DNA of 64,000 nucleotides from Anopheles merus (GCF_017562075.2 NC_054085.1:682001-746000); one strand, 5' to 3'; shown: positions 27,267 to 38,216, counted from the stretch's first letter. Translations and numbers: made by a program. The notes: generated by a model not told the origin, from the letters alone.

Positions 27267-28060
27267 TATTAAACTTATACATTTAACTTTTAGGACATTT
27301 AAGAATGAAAAATTATACGTCCCCGCACAGGATGTAAACAAAACAAATGTCAGCACTACATAATCGCTGAACTTGTCAAAGCCTACTTCCGAACAAATTT
27401 ATATTTCGCTGAAAGAGTTTATTATATGCCTGAACAAAACTACAACTCGCTGAACATGTCTACATAATCCTCGAAAACCCTGGACGGGCCTTGTGCGAGC
27501 TGATTATCCAACTGATCAACCTGTTGAAGCAAACAATTGTAGCGTTATGCTTCAAATGGCTTTTGGTAATGGGAAACTATGGCAATTTCCCTTTTGTCGG
27601 TACAGCTCCCAAACCATCTCAGATTATGAATTATGATATCGTTTGGCTGCTTGTATATCATAAAGCCATTAAATGCTGATGTATAAAGACGTCCATAATT
27701 ATAGTTTTTGCTTGTTCAAAGTTACCTCCTGAGAAATTATTTTTACGTTCGAAAAAAATATGTTGTGATCAGTGAGAATCTGAGATCTGAGAATCTGAGA
27801 GATCAGAAGCAACTGAGATCTAACTTCCCAAACTTTATTACAATTAGTTTTAGTAATAAGAATTACCTATCTTTTACTTTGCTTGGATGATATTATTACA
27901 TAAAAACAATATCACCAATCGTAATACTTGATATCGTTTACCAATTGTTTTGTTTTTTAATTTTTGATAATGGAATAATTTAAGTGCAAAATTTACTGAC
28001 CCGCAGATCTGTATCATGTACAAAATTTGGCCCTCTATTTCAAAAGCTTGCCGACCGGTG

Positions 28061-28387
28061 CTCTATAGCAGGGGTTTTCAAACTACGGCCCGCGGGCCGC
28101 ATGCGGCCCCAATAGCTTATAATGCGGCCCACGATGACTTTGCCAGAGTTAAAATAAATATTACGTTATTTTGATTTTTTTAAATAAAATTGTATTTTTT
28201 ACTTTTCTTAGACAAAAACCAAGCTTTAGTAACACGAAGCTGTACAATTATTGTAGGTATTTTGTTATAACAACGAGATTTAAACGTTCACTCATCAGTT
28301 AAAGGTAGCGTCAAATGGCCCTCAACATAGTTATTTTTGAAGCAATACGGCCCAAGAGCTGAAAAGTTGGACTCCCCTGCTCTATAG
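28061..28387. mobile_element. Non-autonomous hAT element with perfect target duplication
   Basis: The body is 28069-28379 (311 bp). It is bounded by CAGGGGTTTTCAAACTACGG on the left and gttggactcccctg on the right, and flanked by CTCTATAG at 28061-28068 and 28380-28387. The GC-rich subterminal block (cggcccgcgggccgcatgcg) is characteristic of hAT elements of the 'CAGNGGTTCTCAA...GCGGCCC' type. The core is AT-rich with no transposase. Confidence 0.9.
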
Positions 28388-29446
28388 CATCAATTGTTGA
28401 CATTATGCATCCAGTTTTGTTTCGATGGCATACGTTTTTGACTGAAATCATCACAGTTCTATAATAATTCGTACTGGAAATAATTCGTGCTAAAGAATAG
28501 AATACCACACACCAATAATAGAATAGAATACTAATAATAGAATACCAATTGTAATGAACATGGTTTATTTTGGAATAAAAAAGTCTAGCAGGAAATAATT
28601 AGTAGCTGAGCGTCAATTATTTTCTAAAATTATGAAAACATTTTACTTTTTCAGCGACTTGTATAATTTTTTTTCCAAAACATTTATGATATTGAAAACA
28701 ATTATTTCACTTTTAAAACAAATAATACAGAAAATAATCACTCGCATAACGAGTGAGCCAGTTGTTAATAATTATTAACTATCGATTTTCTGACACAGTG
28801 TTGTTTCTTGTGATTCCAAAAGAGGCCGACACAGAATGTGTTTAGTGTGGTCAGCGTTTACCACTGATCAGGATGAGCATTCCCGAAGGGTCTCGATCTA
28901 AGCTAAGCGAAAGATACAAGGTTACTCTATAGTCAAATCCCACGACAAGTGACGGATTTTGTAGTGTTTCTAAATTAAAAAAAATGACAAGAGATTATTG
29001 TTTTTACTGAAACAATAATTTACAGCAGACGAGTCCTGTTGCAGTGTGCAACAGCGCTGTAATGGTTTAAACTCGTTGTGTGGAGTTCCACTGCATTTTA
29101 TTAGGAAGGCCTTTTCTATAAGAGCCCTAGCTTTTCCAAAACTATCCTGAAGTGAAACTAATTTATAATGTTTCTATAGCTCCTATGCATTTTGTAATTC
29201 CCACACTTTTTACTGCAATAATTGATTATTATTCATTCCGGAATGTAAATATTTGCATTGAGTGTCATAGAAAATATAACACTTTCCGTAATTCTGATCT
29301 GACGGCAGGCTATTTGACAAAGCTTGATAAAGCTTGGCCTCCGTTTGAGTCAGGTAATGCAAATGTTTGAAAACCCCCTTTGTTCAGTTATAAATGTCAA
29401 ACAAGAGACAAATCGAGATGTCAAACACGCATCATATTGGGGTTTC
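28380..29446. repeat. Module S, copy 1
   Basis: This is the first of four nearly identical copies (others at 32455, 34349 and 36342). It starts at the right target duplication of the hAT element. It contains tandem-like taatagaatag stretches, then the hairpin-bearing core at 28738-29053, then a tail running through gatctgacggcaggctattt to ggggtttc at 29447. No coding frame longer than 72 codons exists. Confidence 0.9.
28738..29053 (+). ncRNA. Candidate structured RNA or structured repeat core, copy 1
   Basis: Several potential hairpins follow one another. They are TCACTCG-cataa-CGAGTGA (28738-28756), the palindrome GTTAATAATTATTAAC (28764-28779), ACACA-gaa-TGTGT (28829-28841), ATTATTGTTT-ttactg-AAACAATAAT (28994-29019), and TGTTGCA-gtg-TGCAACA (29037-29053). 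Between them lies a GATC...CCCgaaGGG...GATC segment that can also fold. A diverged copy at 38324-38660 keeps most of these. I do not recognise the family (not tRNA, 5S, U1-U6, SRP, RNase P or MRP as I know them). The strand is arbitrary because hairpins read both ways. Confidence 0.35.
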
Positions 29447-30968
29447 AACGTCTTGCACGCACACTGCGTCATCTAGGTTCCAAAAATGGCAAATCTATTG
29501 GTACCCTACCGAACGTGACACGCTCGTGTTATCAAGAAGTGAGAAAAAGCAATTTCACTTCACAGTTTTAGTCAGCTCCAAAAGCAGTTTCTAAGGAGTT
29601 GAATACAGTTTGAAGTGTGCTGTCACTCATTCGGTTTCTCATTTAGAGAATGAAAAAGGATTAAAAAATCCTTGTTTCTTTTTTTCCCATACTTTTGCAT
29701 TCGCCTTTGCTAATACAGTTTCAAAATTGTCATCAATAATAAAGATGAAATTCATAGCAAAACAAATTAAAAAAAAAACAGATATAGAAAAGGAATTCAA
29801 TTGTATGGTTACTACTGATAAACATAGCAAATAAAATAAAAATAATGTAAGAAATCCTCACAAATACAAAAATATAATAGATCCTATGCAGCTCTATGCA
29901 TTTGTATTGTCAAGTAACTTGTTCAGTCTGCAACGCTTCATTTATGGTAACAGTTATGTATGTCGTTTTTGAGCCAATTAGGTTAAGATTGCTTTGGTTA
30001 ATTGATCTGTAGATTTACTCAATCAAAAATGAACATTTAGTATGTGAATTTAATTAACAACACATAACATAGAAGCAAAAATGGTAGATTAGAGCAGGGT
30101 TTAAAATAATGTATGCTGTTCCACCCGTGTCTTCAAGCTTAATTTTTTCCAAAAAAAAAATTGTTTGTTTAAAAAAAAAAATGGCATTTTTGTCCATCCG
30201 ATCATAAATGTACCAATTGTTTGACTTCAAATTATAGAGTTTTTGACCATTTTGAACTGAATATGACAGACCAACTATGATAATTTTTTAGTTGAAACAC
30301 TTTTTCGGTGCTCAGAAAGATTAACTATCCAATCCCAGCGTCAACATTTTAACCCTGGCTTGAGATCTGCCCACAATATTTGGAAAACACTGTGAAAAAG
30401 TTGAGATTATCATCAATTTAGTTAGCCATTGCTTCTTATATTATATTTGTATATTTGTATATTTATTAAATGATCGACGGACCTCATAAGCCCTCTCGAT
30501 ATATGTAAGGGTACAATAGGAATATAACATAAATAGTCACACGCTTTATTATACATTTAATGCAGCTGTTCCTTCATTTGAATGAACCATTGAATATTGA
30601 GGTTAAGGTGTTTACTGACCCTCTTTGATGTTACTTTGCCACAATACATAGTCTGACACGTATTTTTTCGTCGTTGCATTCAATCAATACACGATTGAAC
30701 TGTAATCTACCATAATGTTTCTTTGATTGTTTGCCGGCCAATCTTTCCCCTTTCACTGCTAAAAACATATCGTTATTTTTGCATCCACACGATACGAGCG
30801 TTATCCTAAACAAAACGTAAAAATTTTACAAAATTATTCGTATTTTCAGTTTGATACCAAGAGATACCACCGAAACTATGTTCTTTCACAGGTAGTAAAC
30901 CCAAAATTGAGTAAAAGTACAAAATGCAAATGCAATAAAAGTACAAATCGTGCCACCCAGTAACGTGG

Positions 30969-31285
30969 GTAACACTATTTTTCGAACAGGTTCAACGATT
31001 GTCAACATCGTACGTACAATTCAAATCCGTAAACTCTTTTCGATTTGGTAACACTAGGTTTTGAACGCGTAAAATCCCAACTTGAATCTGCAAAATGTAT
31101 AATGGGTGGCAAGACAGCCAACATACATTTTCCAGATTTTAGTTGGGATTTTACGGGTCCAAAACCTAGTTTTACAAAATTGAAAAGAGTTTACGGATTC
31201 GAATTGTATGTACGTTGTTGACAATCGTTTCACGTGTTCGAAAAATAATGTTACGATGATGAGCTGGCTTGAGAAACCCTGTATC
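30969..31285. mobile_element. Foldback MITE, copy in duplication unit 2
   Basis: This is the same element as at 26950, carried by the 4019-bp duplication rather than by a new insertion, since flanks and internal sequence are shared. Confidence 0.8.
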
Positions 31286-32087
31286 TATTAAACTTATACA
31301 TTTAACTTTTAGGACATTTAAGAATGAAAAATTATACGTCCCCGCACAGGATGTAAACAAAACAAATGTCAGCACTACATAATCGCTGAACTTGTCAAAG
31401 CCTACTTCCGAACAAATTTATATTTCGCTGAAAGAGTTTATTATATGCCTGAACAAAACTACAACTCGCTGAACATGTCTACATAATCCTCGAAAACCCT
31501 GGACGGGCCTTGTGCGAGCTGATTATCCAACTGATCAACCTGTTGAAGCAAACAATTGTAGCGTTATGCTTCAAATGGCTTTTGGTAATGGGAAACTATG
31601 GCAATTTCCCTTTTGTCGGTACAGCTCCCAAACCATCTCAGATTATGAATTATGATATCGTTTGGCTGCTTGTATATCATAAAGCCATTAAATGCTGATG
31701 TATAAAGACGTCCATAATTATAGTTTTTGCTTGTTCAAAGTTACCTCCTGAGAAATTATTTTTACGTTCGAAAAAAATATGTTGTGATCAGTGAGAATCT
31801 GAGATCTGAGAATCTGAGAGATCAGAAGCAACTGAGATCTAACTTCCCAAACTTTATTACAATTAGTTTTAGTAATAAGAATTACCTATCTTTTACTTTG
31901 CTTGGATGATATTATTACATAAAAACAATATCACCAATCGTAATACTTGATATCGTTTAACAATTGTTTTGTTTTTTAATTTTTGATAATGGAATAATTT
32001 AAGTGCAAAATTTACTGACCCGCAGATCTGTATCATGTACAAAATTTGGCCCTCTATTTCAAAAGCTTGCCGACCGGTGCTCTATAG

Positions 32088-32218
32088 CAGGGGTTTTCAA
32101 ACTACGGCCCGCGGGCCGCATGCGGCCCCAATAGCTTATAATGCGGCCCACGATGACTTTGCCAGAGTTAAAATAAATATTACGTTATTTTGATTTTTTT
32201 AAATAAAATTGTATTTTT
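32088..32218. mobile_element. Truncated hAT element, left part only
   Basis: The left end CAGGGGTTTTCAAACTACGG and the CTCTATAG octamer before it are kept, but the element stops in the AT-rich core where duplication unit 2 is deleted. The right end and the second target octamer are absent. Confidence 0.85.
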
Positions 32219-32230
32219 AAATAAAATTGT

Positions 32231-32454
32231 AAAGCTTGATAAAGCTTGGCCTCCGTTTGAGTCAGGTAATGCAAATGTTTGAAAACCCCCTTTGTTCAGT
32301 TATAAATGTCAAACAAGAGACAAATCGAGATGTCAAACACGCATCATATTGGGGTTTCCAGGTCTCTTCCGTATGTGCACATTATTACAGGGTTTCCAAG
32401 TCAGTTTTGAATGTAAATATTGTTATTCACCGCGTGTAAAATGTTATTGCACGA
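32231..32454. repeat. Linker carrying the tail of module S and a MITE end
   Basis: This matches 29319-29446, then continues past ggggtttcc where unit 1 was interrupted: caggtctcttccgtatgtgc, attattacagggtttccaag, ttgttattcaccgcgtgtaa. The same continuation is at 37404-37498, showing the ancestral order of this region. It then joins module S copy 2 at ttgcacgaaataattcgtgc. Confidence 0.75.
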
Positions 32455-33269
32455 AATAATTCGTGCTAAAGAATAGAATACCACACACCAATAATAGAAT
32501 AGAATACTAATAATAGAATACCAATTGTAATGAACATGGTTTATTTTGGAATAAAAAAGTCTAGCAGGAAATAATTAGTAGCTGAGCGTCAATTATTTTC
32601 TAAAATTATGAAAACATTTTACTTTTTCAGCGACTTGTATAATTTTTTTTCCAAAACATTTATGATATTGAAAACAATTATTTCACTTTTAAAACAAATA
32701 ATACAGAAAATAATCACTCGCATAACGAGTGAGCCAGTTGTTAATAATTATTAACTATCGATTTTCTGACACAGTGTTGTTTCTTGTGATTCCAAAAGAG
32801 GCCGACACAGAATGTGTTTAGTGTGGTCAGCGTTTACCACTGATCAGGATGAGCATTCCCGAAGGGTCTCGATCTAAGCTAAGCGAAAGATACAAGGTTA
32901 CTCTATAGTCAAATCCCACGACAAGTGACGGATTTTGTAGTGTTTCTAAATTAAAAAAAATGACAAGAGATTATTGTTTTTACTGAAACAATAATTTACA
33001 GCAGACGAGTCCTGTTGCAGTGTGCAACAGCGCTGTAATGGTTTAAACTCGTTGTGTGGAGTTCCACTGCATTTTATTAGGAAGGCCTTTTCTATAAGAG
33101 CCCTAGCTTTTCCAAAACTATCCTGAAGTGAAACTAATTTATAATGTTTCTATAGCTCCTATGCATTTTGTAATTCCCACACTTTTTACTGCAATAATTG
33201 ATTATTATTCATTCCGGAATGTAAATATTTGCATTGAGTGTCATAGAAAATATAACACTTTCCGTAATA
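32455..33269. repeat. Module S, copy 2
   Basis: Nearly identical to 28478-29288 of copy 1, including the hairpin core at 32714-33029. At the end it leaves copy 1 at ttccgtaat and runs into module M. Confidence 0.92.
32714..33029 (+). ncRNA. Candidate structured core, copy 2
   Basis: This has the same hairpin series as at 28738-29053 without visible differences. See copy 1 for the stems. It lies in the + orientation like all the others. Confidence 0.33.
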
Positions 33270-33619
33270 TAACACTTTCTCGTAAATATAACACTTTCTC
33301 TGTTCTTTTGCTGTTTGCGAAAATGTATACCATTCTAACGAACAGCTACGAGTAGAAGATAGAGAGACAGTTGAAGAGTCACGCAAAAGACGCGCCCTGA
33401 GCTATCCTTTAACGAAGCATAAAAATAAGAGCCCATTTTAAGCATCAACTTCGCACGAAGATGTGCAGTGATTGCTTCGCATTGCAGTGGAAAAGTGGCC
33501 AAACTCTTTAGCCGACGATGAAGATTATGAAGAGGTGCTTCTCCGACATATCTGTATTTACCAAGTATGGAAACTATGTGGGAACAAAAAAATGTGTATC
33601 TGTGTATTTTTGCAAGATG

Positions 33620-33980
33620 TACAGGCGGTCCCCGAGATACACGGTTAATGGGGACCGGCCGCAAAATACCGCGTATCTCGAATTTCCGCGTAAGTCGAAT
33701 CTTGTGATTTCCAGCCAAAATATCACTAATTTTCGTGCAATTTTGCAAGTAGGGGTGGTTTTAGCCACCAAATTAATTATTTGATATGTTTCTAATGAAT
33801 TTAACAGTTTTAAACCTTTTGAAATGGTATTTAACATTCGATCAATACGGAAATTATTTGGTATTTCACAATGGATATGTCAAATCAGTACAATTTGCTC
33901 AAAGATCTGTCAGATTTGGAAAACCGCGTATCTCCGAATCCGCGTATAAGAGGTACCGTGTCTCTCGGGGACCGCCTGTA
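33620..33980. mobile_element. TA-flanked MITE in module M, copy 1
   Basis: The body is 33622-33978 (357 bp). The left end is CAGGCGGTCCCCGAGATACA and the right end is its near-perfect inverse ending GGGGACCGCCTG. TA dinucleotides flank both ends, the Tc1/mariner target pattern. Subterminal blocks with cgcgtatctc and gcgtaagtcgaat repeat the theme. There is no transposase. Confidence 0.88.
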
Positions 33981-33988
33981 TATATTTA

Positions 33989-34077
33989 TGTATGTGTGTA
34001 TGTATGTATGTATGTATGTATGTATGTATGATGTATGTATGTATGTATGTATGTATGTATGTATGTGTGTATGTGTG
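33989..34077. repeat. (GTAT)n microsatellite
   Basis: A GTAT tetranucleotide array interrupted once by gatgtatg, immediately after the MITE right end. It is copied with module M at 35982-36070 and 39709-39797. Apparent VCMYVCMY proteins across it are artefacts. Confidence 0.92.
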
Positions 34078-34348
34078 TTTCAGATAACATTTGTTTCAGT
34101 GATGTTCTGTTCAACATTCAGTATTTTACCGAGGTACGTTATTTTTAAGCTCCAAATACATCCGCGTAACCCCGCGTTATAGGAAGGACTTTTAAACTTT
34201 TGCAAATAGCGGTTTATTCCTCGTGTGACACTTTTTGTAGCTAATTTCACCGATTTCGCACATACAGGGTTTTCGAGATAAATTTGACAGTTTCTGAGGG
34301 AATAGGAAAGGATTTTTTATCAAATTTATGTTAAATATTAAAACAAGC

Positions 34349-35262
34349 ATCTATAGCATCAATTGTTGACATTATGCATCCAGTTTTGTTTCGATGGCAT
34401 ACGTTTTTGACTGAAATCATCACAGTTCTATAATAATTCGTACTGGAAATAATTCGTGCTAAAGAATAGAATACCACACACCAATAATAGAATAGAATAC
34501 TAATAATAGAATACCAATTGTAATGAACATGGTTTATTTTGGAATAAAAAAGTCTAGCAGGAAATAATTAGTAGCTGAGCGTCAATTATTTTCTAAAATT
34601 ATGAAAACATTTTACTTTTTCAGCGACTTGTATAATTTTTTTTCCAAAACATTTATGATATTGAAAACAATTATTTCACTTTTAAAACAAATAATACAGA
34701 AAATAATCACTCGCATAACGAGTGAGCCAGTTGTTAATAATTATTAACTATCGATTTTCTGACACAGTGTTGTTTCTTGTGATTCCAAAAGAGGCCGACA
34801 CAGAATGTGTTTAGTGTGGTCAGCGTTTACCACTGATCAGGATGAGCATTCCCGAAGGGTCTCGATCTAAGCTAAGCGAAAGATACAAGGTTACTCTATA
34901 GTCAAATCCCACGACAAGTGACGGATTTTGTAGTGTTTCTAAATTAAAAAAAATGACAAGAGATTATTGTTTTTACTGAAACAATAATTTACAGCAGACG
35001 AGTCCTGTTGCAGTGTGCAACAGCGCTGTAATGGTTTAAACTCGTTGTGTGGAGTTCCACTGCATTTTATTAGGAAGGCCTTTTCTATAAGAGCCCTAGC
35101 TTTTCCAAAACTATCCTGAAGTGAAACTAATTTATAATGTTTCTATAGCTCCTATGCATTTTGTAATTCCCACACTTTTTACTGCAATAATTGATTATTA
35201 TTCATTCCGGAATGTAAATATTTGCATTGAGTGTCATAGAAAATATAACACTTTCCGTAATA
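34349..35262. repeat. Module S, copy 3
   Basis: It matches copy 1 from the CTATAGCATCAATTG junction onward and copy 2 at a fixed offset of 1993. It includes the core at 34707-35022. Confidence 0.93.
34707..35022 (+). ncRNA. Candidate structured core, copy 3
   Basis: Same hairpin series as copy 1 at 28738-29053, with no difference that I could see. Confidence 0.33.
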
Positions 35263-36342
35263 TAACACTTTCTCGTAAATATAACACTTTCTCTGTTCTT
35301 TTGCTGTTTGCGAAAATGTATACCATTCTAACGAACAGCTACGAGTAGAAGATAGAGAGACAGTTGAAGAGTCACGCAAAAGACGCGCCCTGAGCTATCC
35401 TTTAACGAAGCATAAAAATAAGAGCCCATTTTAAGCATCAACTTCGCACGAAGATGTGCAGTGATTGCTTCGCATTGCAGTGGAAAAGTGGCCAAACTCT
35501 TTAGCCGACGATGAAGATTATGAAGAGGTGCTTCTCCGACATATCTGTATTTACCAAGTATGGAAACTATGTGGGAACAAAAAAATGTGTATCTGTGTAT
35601 TTTTGCAAGATGTACAGGCGGTCCCCGAGATACACGGTTAATGGGGACCGGCCGCAAAATACCGCGTATCTCGAATTTCCGCGTAAGTCGAATCTTGTGA
35701 TTTCCAGCCAAAATATCACTAATTTTCGTGCAATTTTGCAAGTAGGGGTGGTTTTAGCCACCAAATTAATTATTTGATATGTTTCTAATGAATTTAACAG
35801 TTTTAAACCTTTTGAAATGGTATTTAACATTCGATCAATACGGAAATTATTTGGTATTTCACAATGGATATGTCAAATCAGTACAATTTGCTCAAAGATC
35901 TGTCAGATTTGGAAAACCGCGTATCTCCGAATCCGCGTATAAGAGGTACCGTGTCTCTCGGGGACCGCCTGTATATATTTATGTATGTGTGTATGTATGT
36001 ATGTATGTATGTATGTATGTATGATGTATGTATGTATGTATGTATGTATGTATGTATGTGTGTATGTGTGTTTCAGATAACATTTGTTTCAGTGATGTTC
36101 TGTTCAACATTCAGTATTTTACCGAGGTACGTTATTTTTAAGCTCCAAATACATCCGCGTAACCCCGCGTTATAGGAAGGACTTTTAAACTTTTGCAAAT
36201 AGCGGTTTATTCCTCGTGTGACACTTTTTGTAGCTAATTTCACCGATTTCGCACATACAGGGTTTTCGAGATAAATTTGACAGTTTCTGAGGGAATAGGA
36301 AAGGATTTTTTATCAAATTTATGTTAAATATTAAAACAAGCA
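35263..36342. repeat. Module M, copy 2
   Basis: Identical in layout to 33270-34349 at offset 1993, with the MITE at 35615-35971 and the GTAT array at 35982-36070. Confidence 0.92.
35613..35973. mobile_element. TA-flanked MITE in module M, copy 2
   Basis: The same 357-bp element as at 33622, with the same TA flanks, carried along by the 1993-bp tandem duplication. Confidence 0.87.
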
Positions 36343-37433
36343 TCTATAGCATCAATTGTTGACATTATGCATCCAGTTTTGTTTCGATGGCATACGTTTT
36401 TGACTGAAATCATCACAGTTCTATAATAATTCGTACTGGAAATAATTCGTGCTAAAGAATAGAATACCACACACCAATAATAGAATAGAATACTAATAAT
36501 AGAATACCAATTGTAATGAACATGGTTTATTTTGGAATAAAAAAGTCTAGCAGGAAATAATTAGTAGCTGAGCGTCAATTATTTTCTAAAATTATGAAAA
36601 CATTTTACTTTTTCAGCGACTTGTATAATTTTTTTTCCAAAACATTTATGATATTGAAAACAATTATTTCACTTTTAAAACAAATAATACAGAAAATAAT
36701 CACTCGCATAACGAGTGAGCCAGTTGTTAATAATTATTAACTATCGATTTTCTGACACAGTGTTGTTTCTTGTGATTCCAAAAGAGGCCGACACAGAATG
36801 TGTTTAGTGTGGTCAGCGTTTACCACTGATCAGGATGAGCATTCCCGAAGGGTCTCGATCTAAGCTAAGCGAAAGATACAAGGTTACTCTATAGTCAAAT
36901 CCCACGACAAGTGACGGATTTTGTAGTGTTTCTAAATTAAAAAAATGACAAGAGATTATTGTTTTTACTGAAACAATAATTTACAGCAGACGAGTCCTGT
37001 TGCAGTGTGCAACAGCGCTGTAATGGTTTAAACTCGTTGTGTGGAGTTCCACTGCATTTTATTAGGAAGGCCTTTTCTATAAGAGCCCTAGCTTTTCCAA
37101 AACTATCCTGAAGTGAAACTAATTTATAATGTTTCTATAGCTCCTATGCATTTTGTAATTCCCACACTTTTTACTGCAATAATTGATTATTATTCATTCC
37201 GGAATGTAAATATTTGCATTGAGTGTCATAGAAAATATAACACTTTCCGTAATTCTGATCTGACGGCAGGCTATTTGACAAAGCTTGATAAAGCTTGGCC
37301 TCCGTTTGAGTCAGGTAATGCAAATGTTTGAAACCCCCTTTGTTCAGTTATAAATGTCAAACAAGAGACAAATCGAGATGTCAAACACGCATCATATTGG
37401 GGTTTCCAGGTCTCTTCCGTATGTGCACATTAT
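36342..37433. repeat. Module S, copy 4
   Basis: Matches copy 3 at offset 1993 (1992 after loss of one A near 36940). Unlike copies 2 and 3 it keeps the tail of copy 1 (ccgtaattctgatctgacgg...) instead of running into module M. It then continues into ggggtttccaggtctcttcc. Confidence 0.92.
36700..37014 (+). ncRNA. Candidate structured core, copy 4
   Basis: Same hairpin series as copy 1, one base shorter in the A-run between the central segment and the ATTATTGTTT stem. Confidence 0.33.
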
Positions 37434-37740
37434 TACAGGGTTTCCAAGTCAGTTTTGAATGTAAATATTGTTATTCACCGCGTGTAAAATGTTATTGCAC
37501 ACTGATTTGATTTGTCATTTGCATCATGATAATTTTATTTTCTTGAGCATGATTTTCAACACTTTAACGGGCCTGCCATCGTTTTTCACCGAAGTTTGAA
37601 GTCGGATCGCATCACCCGTTGACAGTTGAAGTGTTGAAAATGCTGGTGAAATTACAAATTATTAAGATGAAAACGATACATCAGAGTGATGTGAAATATC
37701 TTTTTGCACTTGGTCTTCAAGTGACCAGGAAAACCCTGTA
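37434..37740. mobile_element. TA-flanked MITE, CAGGGTTTCC family
   Basis: The body is 37436-37738. The left end is CAGGGTTTCCAAGTCAGTTT and the right end tcaagtgaccaggaaaaccctg, both next to TA. The termini are inverted with several differences. The element holds a gatttgatttgtcatttgca region and no transposase. A partial left end of the same family lies at 32390. Confidence 0.7.
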
Positions 37741-37774
37741 TTCACCGCCTCACAGATGTTTTTCAACAGCTTTC

Positions 37775-37918
37775 ATACATTGTATTGGCATCACTATAAT
37801 GTTTCAGTTCTTCTACATAACTTTCAATACATCAGAACTATCAAACTCAATCCAGCTTGAGACGTGTTGAAAATAATGTGGAAGAACTGAAACTGAACTA
37901 TTGTGATGCTAATGCAAT
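37775..37918. repeat. Inverted repeat between two MITEs
   Basis: The block attggcatcactataatgtt-tcagttcttctaca faces tgtggaagaactgaaactga-actattgtgatgctaatgca across about 60 bases. It lies between two CAGGGTTTCC-type elements and probably is a remnant of a third related foldback sequence. Confidence 0.6.
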
Positions 37919-38216
37919 ACAGGCTTTCCCAAGTCACTTTCGAATGTGCACATAATTATTCACGGCATCCAAGATGTTTTTCAACAGCTGTCAAATGGTT
38001 TATTTGTTTCAAAATGAAATTTCAGTTTCAACACATTATTTCGAACACATAATAAAGAACTGACAAATTCAATCCAGCTTGGCTCGTGTTGAAATGCATA
38101 CGGGAGAAATTAAAAATTATTGTGATGGTAATTAAATATCAGATTGATGTGGATTAACATCTTGCTAGCGGTGTATAACAATGTTTACATTCGAAAGTGA
38201 CTTGGAAAACCCTTTA
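37918..38216. mobile_element. TA-flanked MITE, CAGGGTTTCC family, second copy
   Basis: The body is 37920-38214. The left end caggctttcccaagtcactt and the right end aagtgacttggaaaaccctt are inverted repeats whose similarity extends inward: cgaatgtgcac...ttattcacggc against gcggtgtataacaa...acattcg. TA flanks both ends. The final G is mutated to T. Confidence 0.72.

Larger units (their letters stand above)
25428..29446. repeat. Unit 1 of a 4019-bp tandem segmental duplication
   Basis: Starting at aacgtcttgcacgcacactg, the sequence repeats at a constant offset of +4019 (25428 to 29447). Only scattered single-base and homopolymer differences are visible over the next 2.7 kb. The unit contains a foldback MITE (26950-27266), a hAT MITE (28069-28379) and module S (28380-29446). 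The unit holds no recognised gene. Every short frame in it is duplicated with it. Confidence 0.95.
29447..32218. repeat. Unit 2 of the 4019-bp duplication (internally deleted)
   Basis: This matches 25428-28199 almost base for base. It then loses the part equivalent to 28201-29318: after gtatttttaaataaaattgt the sequence resumes at aaagcttgataaagcttgg (32231). The deletion removes the right half of the hAT element and the whole of module S. A short aaataaaattgt duplication marks the join. Confidence 0.92.
33270..34349. repeat. Module M, copy 1
   Basis: About 1.08 kb that occurs three times (also 35263-36342 and 39021-40064). It contains, in order, three ataacactttctc-like short repeats, a segment with an open frame (FAVCENVYHSNEQL...), a 357-bp MITE, a GTAT microsatellite, and the left end of a mariner-like element (cagggttttcgagata). 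At 34349 it returns to module S at tctatagcatcaattg. The 137-codon - strand frame here is crossed by the MITE and is not called. Confidence 0.9.

Noticed and set aside
29037..29053. CAGTGT within a hairpin, resembling an iron-responsive element
   Set aside because: An extra G between the loop and the 3' stem breaks the required geometry of a six-base CAGUGN loop on a five-base stem, and the neighbouring bulged C is not correctly placed.
28738..29053. Structured core as 7SK RNA, suggested by its paired GATC motifs
   Set aside because: GATC twice within 30 bases is weak evidence. I could not match other 7SK features, and four tandem copies would be atypical. A covariance-model search is needed.
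33335..33748. 137-codon - strand frame repeated at 35328 and 39055
   Set aside because: It runs from unique module M sequence into the terminal repeat of a MITE, so its reading is accidental. Its repetition follows from the DNA duplication.
33871..34182. 103-codon frame with VCMYVCMY repeats
   Set aside because: It is a translation of the GTAT microsatellite and the MITE end.
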